Program-made: the position numbers and the translations under genes
Shown here: in pieces, positions 61,126 through 64,000 of the stretch
Numbering within the stretch: the stretch's first letter is position 1
Layout of the letters: every line of letters starts with the position of its first letter
Notes under the pieces: generated by a model
Databases searched by the model: none
What the model was told of the DNA's origin: nothing
What the model saw: the letters and a program-made list of their open reading frames with translations, nothing else
Source of the DNA: Levilactobacillus lindianensis
GTDB taxonomy: Bacteria > Bacillota > Bacilli > Lactobacillales > Lactobacillaceae
Assembly: GCF_003946095.1 (NCBI RefSeq)
Contig: NZ_RHOD01000005.1
Span: 1-64,000, forward strand
DNA length: 64,000 bases
Direction of reading: 5' to 3'

Positions 61126-63309
61126 ATGCGTCAATTAAATTTAGGTGAAACCAAGGAACACTACAAGAGTTATAAGGCAGGCAAGCGCTGGGTTTACGCT
61201 TGTCTCACGGTTGCGGCACTTGGTTTGGGTGCTATGGGAGCTACAAATACTGCTAACGCGGCTACGAGTGCTGATCCGGCAGTCGAAACGACGCAGAGTG
61301 GCGAACGGTCGGCAACGCCGGATGACGTTGTGCCTGTGAAGACAGATGCTGAAACAGTGGCACTAGGAACGAAACCAGCAGTAACGCCTGCTCCGGCCAA
61401 GAGCGACACTGATCCGGTCAACCAAGACCAACCAGAAAAGCCGTCAGTTACGACGCCAGGACCAACAAAAACAACTGATCCGACGACATCTGAAAAAGAG
61501 GATCACCCGCAAGAACCAGAAACACCAGTCGTTACCAATGGGTCGGTTCAGGGGATGTCTCGGATGGCAAAGATCACCCCACGGGAGACCACACCCAGTG
61601 TTGTCGGTCAGGACGCCTCGAAATGGATGCCCGATGCAGGTCTACGGACTTGGGTCGAAGGTAATTTGACACGGAGCCCGGGCGTTTTTGAGAACGTGAC
61701 GGATGCCAATTTGTCGACATATCTGGATCATAATTTAATCCTGGATACTGGGGACTCTAGTTACCCCGCAGCTACTGGCGTGGCCTCATTTGAGGGCTTA
61801 CAATACTTTACGAATCTGACCTCGTTTGCGGCAACGAATCAACAGATTCCGGCATCCATTCTGCCAGACTTTTCCTTTGCCCCCAATCTGCGGTTCTTTA
61901 CTTACTTTGGTGACAGCCAACACTTGACGGATGCTGCGCAATTTATGAAAGACCACTTGAGCCAAAACACAGCCCTGACGAATTTGGGCCTTAACTATAG
62001 CCTCCAAGGAAGTTTTCCAGACTTGTCTGCTTATCAAAAGCTAGAGACTATTAACTTTAGTAATAATCAGTTGACGGGAACCTTGCCCGATCTGGGGAAT
62101 CTACCGGTTCTGGACCGTCTCAACTTGGAGAATAATCAACTGTCGGGAACGTTGCCTAACTTTGGAGATTGGCCGGTGTTAGATCAGTTGGATATTTCCA
62201 ATAATGACTTCAGTGGGGCACTACCAGACTTGAAAAACTTGAAGGTCTCGGATTTCCGGGAATACTATAACCGTCTGTCTTCGGGATTACTCACCTTCTA
62301 TAATGACAACGGCCAAGCCGGCGATAATTATAGTTGGTATCAGTTCTTAAACGGCAAGACTTATAACTTGGTTGGACCAGATCAAACCTTTGATCCCTTA
62401 ACCGGTGTGGTTGCGGGGATTCAAGACATGAAGACTGGCCAGATCGATCCCGACGAGAGCTTTATCACCTATGGCTTCTCTAATGGGGCCTGGATTGTTT
62501 CGGGTGACTTGAATGACGCTGATAGCAAAGCCGACTTTTTAACTTGGGCGGCCGGTCAGCCGAGCGCAACCGCCAACTTTGTTAAGGTGGCGGATCCTAC
62601 GAATCCATTAGGATTTAACCTGATTGCTAGTCTGGATACACCAGCTGGGAGTTACACGCTGGGGATTATGAATCAGAGTTACGACAATGACCTCGGCGGA
62701 TACGTTGGCTTTATCACCTTCAAGATTACCCATGATGCGCCGGTCACACCGGTCACACCAGTAGATCCCACACCGAGTCAGCAGACCGGAACGGTCACTG
62801 TTGTTGAAGTTAATCAGCAAGGGAAGGTCTTACATCAACGGACGATGACGGGAACCGTTGGCGATAGATACACTGCACAAGCTGATCAATTGGCTGGCTA
62901 CAAGCTTAAGGGCAAGGCCAGTGTTAGTGGAACTTACACCACCGCGGGTGATACGGTTACCTTTACCTATACTGTGGGTGATAGCGGTAATGACGGTGAT
63001 CACGTCGTGTCAGACAAGCCGGTAACCCCATCGAAGAAAGGGCAGCAGGCAGCGCTTAAGTCCGATGATGGACAAGCGGCAGGGATCGCAACGCTAGCAA
63101 AGTCGGCTAAGGCAACACCGGCTGTTAAGGCAACGAAGGCCAGTGTGACGCCGTTAAGTACCCAGCGGTCGGGTGAACCAGCCCAGAGTCACCAGGCAGT
63201 TAGCTTGCCACAGACCAATGAACAGCGGAAACTTTCACCAATCGTTTTGGGATTGGTAACGTTACTGACAACGTTGGGATTAGGTGGCTGGTTACGCCGT
63301 CACAATTAG
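61126..63309 (+). CDS. LPQTN-anchored LRR surface protein 3
   Basis: 727 residues, the closest paralogue of surface protein 2. KxYKxGKxW signal (YKSYKAGKRWVYAC), cut near ANAATS; Pro/Thr/Glu-rich region; ASKWMPDAGLRTWV; LRR domain with clear repeats (INFSNNQLTGTLPDLGNL, LNLENNQLSGTLPNF, LDISNNDFSGALPDL) of the bacterial/plant-like LxxNxLxGxLP class; the same unknown domain ending GYVGFITFKITHDAPV; one MucBP-like module; SLPQTNEQ sorting signal and RRHN tail. GGGAGGAG lies before the ATG. Confidence 0.92.
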   Translation: MRQLNLGETKEHYKSYKAGKRWVYACLTVAALGLGAMGATNTANAATSADPAVETTQSGERSATPDDVVPVKTDAETVALGTKPAVTPAPAKSDTDPVNQDQPEKPSVTTPGPTKTTDPTTSEKEDHPQEPETPVVTNGSVQGMSRMAKITPRETTPSVVGQDASKWMPDAGLRTWVEGNLTRSPGVFENVTDANLSTYLDHNLILDTGDSSYPAATGVASFEGLQYFTNLTSFAATNQQIPASILPDFSFAPNLRFFTYFGDSQHLTDAAQFMKDHLSQNTALTNLGLNYSLQGSFPDLSAYQKLETINFSNNQLTGTLPDLGNLPVLDRLNLENNQLSGTLPNFGDWPVLDQLDISNNDFSGALPDLKNLKVSDFREYYNRLSSGLLTFYNDNGQAGDNYSWYQFLNGKTYNLVGPDQTFDPLTGVVAGIQDMKTGQIDPDESFITYGFSNGAWIVSGDLNDADSKADFLTWAAGQPSATANFVKVADPTNPLGFNLIASLDTPAGSYTLGIMNQSYDNDLGGYVGFITFKITHDAPVTPVTPVDPTPSQQTGTVTVVEVNQQGKVLHQRTMTGTVGDRYTAQADQLAGYKLKGKASVSGTYTTAGDTVTFTYTVGDSGNDGDHVVSDKPVTPSKKGQQAALKSDDGQAAGIATLAKSAKATPAVKATKASVTPLSTQRSGEPAQSHQAVSLPQTNEQRKLSPIVLGLVTLLTTLGLGGWLRRHN

Positions 63310-63336
63310 TTTTATAGATGCTTAAATTGAATCTGG

Positions 63337-63371
63337 AAAAGGACGCGCTCAAACGGGCACGTCCTTTTTTG
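63337..63371 (+). terminator. terminator of surface protein 3 gene
   Basis: AAAAGGACG and CGTCCTTTT form the stem, with T6 at the end. Confidence 0.82.
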
Positions 63372-63452
63372 AACCGATCACGACCCCCAGTGACGGCTTA
63401 AAAGGTAATTGGTTAGGCCTGTTCAGCATACTATGAACTGTTTATCTTATAC

Positions 63453-63481
63453 TAGATTTTTTCGATCAGATAGGCTATACT
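63453..63481 (+). promoter_or_regulatory. promoter of the fourth surface-protein gene
   Basis: TAGATT - 17 nt - TATACT, with TTTTCGAT opening the spacer, closely like the promoter of surface protein 1 (55930-55958). Confidence 0.6.
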
Positions 63482-63578
63482 GCGCGTACACGAAAGTCGT
63501 GATGATTAATTATCATTTTCATAATAAAAACGCTGAATTTATGCGCTTATTATGAAATGAATTTTAGGAGGAAACAGG

Positions 63579-64000
63579 ATGTATTGGGGAGAAAAGGAAG
63601 GGTTTAAGCTAACGTCTAATCGTGGTAAGGGGTGGTTGATGACCGTCGCCATCCTTTCGAGCCTAGGGAGTTCGGTCGGCACGCCACTCGTGGGGCATGC
63701 GGCGACGTCAGCGACGACGGTGCAACAGGAGAGTGCGAGCGCGGCTTCTGGAGCTGCCACTACGACGGCAAGTAGTGAGGCTGTCACGGCCGAATCAGCC
63801 GAAGACACGGTTACGACGGCTACTGAGGAGCCGGCTGATAGTACAACTGAGGAGAGCGGTGAAGCCGACACAACCAGCGACGATAGTTCGGTGGAAAAGA
63901 CGAGTGACCCGGCAGATGTTCAGACCGACAAGCCACGGCAACGCAAAAAAGAAAGCGAATCCATCGATCAATGGATGCCCAATAAAAGATTACAACGGGC
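63579..64000 (+). CDS. surface protein 4, N-terminal part (runs off the window)
   Basis: ATG 63579, 7 nt after AGGAGG, opens a frame with no stop before the end of the window (140 codons seen). A signal peptide (KGWLMTVAILSSLGSSVG, cut near GHAATS) is followed by an Ala/Thr/Ser/Glu-rich stretch and then SIDQWMPNKRLQRA, which matches the IDQWMPNQKLQQ that opens the LRR domain of surface protein 1. So it is a fourth member of the tandem family, closer to the first in that motif and promoter. Its YKxGKxW motif is degenerate (SNRGKGW). Confidence 0.85.
   Translation, partial: MYWGEKEGFKLTSNRGKGWLMTVAILSSLGSSVGTPLVGHAATSATTVQQESASAASGAATTTASSEAVTAESAEDTVTTATEEPADSTTEESGEADTTSDDSSVEKTSDPADVQTDKPRQRKKESESIDQWMPNKRLQR

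Noticed and set aside
1-64000. Prophage or insertion sequence
   Set aside because: No integrase, transposase, terminase or structural phage genes are present; the YolD/UmuC cassette alone is not evidence of phage.

Overview
The window is bacterial chromosome from a lactic acid bacterium of the family Lactobacillaceae, most likely a heterofermentative Levilactobacillus close to L. brevis. The main pointers are a 252-residue (R)-specific alcohol dehydrogenase whose sequence closely follows the L. brevis enzyme as I remember it, a 751-residue maltose phosphorylase with its catalytic Glu at 487 as in L. brevis, KxYKxGKxW signal peptides, LPQTG/LPQTN sortase signals, and Firmicute-type LexA, Zur, CcpA, HrcA (CIRCE) and PurR-like sites. 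Species assignment is inference; no database was searched. No tRNA, rRNA, CRISPR array, prophage or insertion sequence was seen.

Layout. 1-4 kb: purine interconversion, purA-guaC divergent from purB with PurBox-like repeats between. 4-16 kb: housekeeping and membrane genes (secreted basic protein, hydrolases, tyrosine phosphatase, YczE-like, GATase, DNA glycosylase, glpK with a cre site, DUF368 transporter, RlmD-type methyltransferase). 16-21 kb: fetAB-SDR, then a TPP riboswitch with a terminator ahead of thiM-thiD-thiE. 21-24 kb: a LexA-controlled Y-family polymerase cassette. 24-34 kb: an EIIC-like permease with a DUF915 hydrolase, LysR, TauE plus DUF1634, R-ADH, MFS pump, RelP-like alarmone synthetase, NapA-like antiporter. 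34-36 kb: an apparently AT-richer SDR/MarR/DUF2316 island lying between two copies of a 12-bp direct repeat. 36-42 kb: YfhO and a two-component system. 42-47 kb: malR, malT, malP with operator and cre sites. 47-51 kb: Zur-box S14 paralogue, galM, a frameshifted hydrolase, a HAD phosphatase. 51-56 kb: MarR, a beta-helix protein gene split by an in-frame amber codon, a CIRCE-preceded Spx paralogue lacking the redox CxxC, and glpF with a cre site. 56-64 kb: four tandem surface-protein genes (three LRR/sorting-signal proteins complete, the fourth cut by the window edge).

The most unusual structure is a pair of about 186-nt elements, at 7243-7430 and 39218-39403. They share primary-sequence islands and a three-hairpin layout enclosed by a terminal stem. 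The terminal stems differ completely in sequence between copies yet still pair, and the hairpins show compensatory changes. This is the signature of a conserved structured RNA; I do not recognise it as a known class. Regulation in the window links several genes: CcpA sites on glpK, glpF and malT; a LacI-type operator on malT; LexA on the polymerase operon; Zur on rpsN2; and a HrcA-type site on the Spx paralogue.
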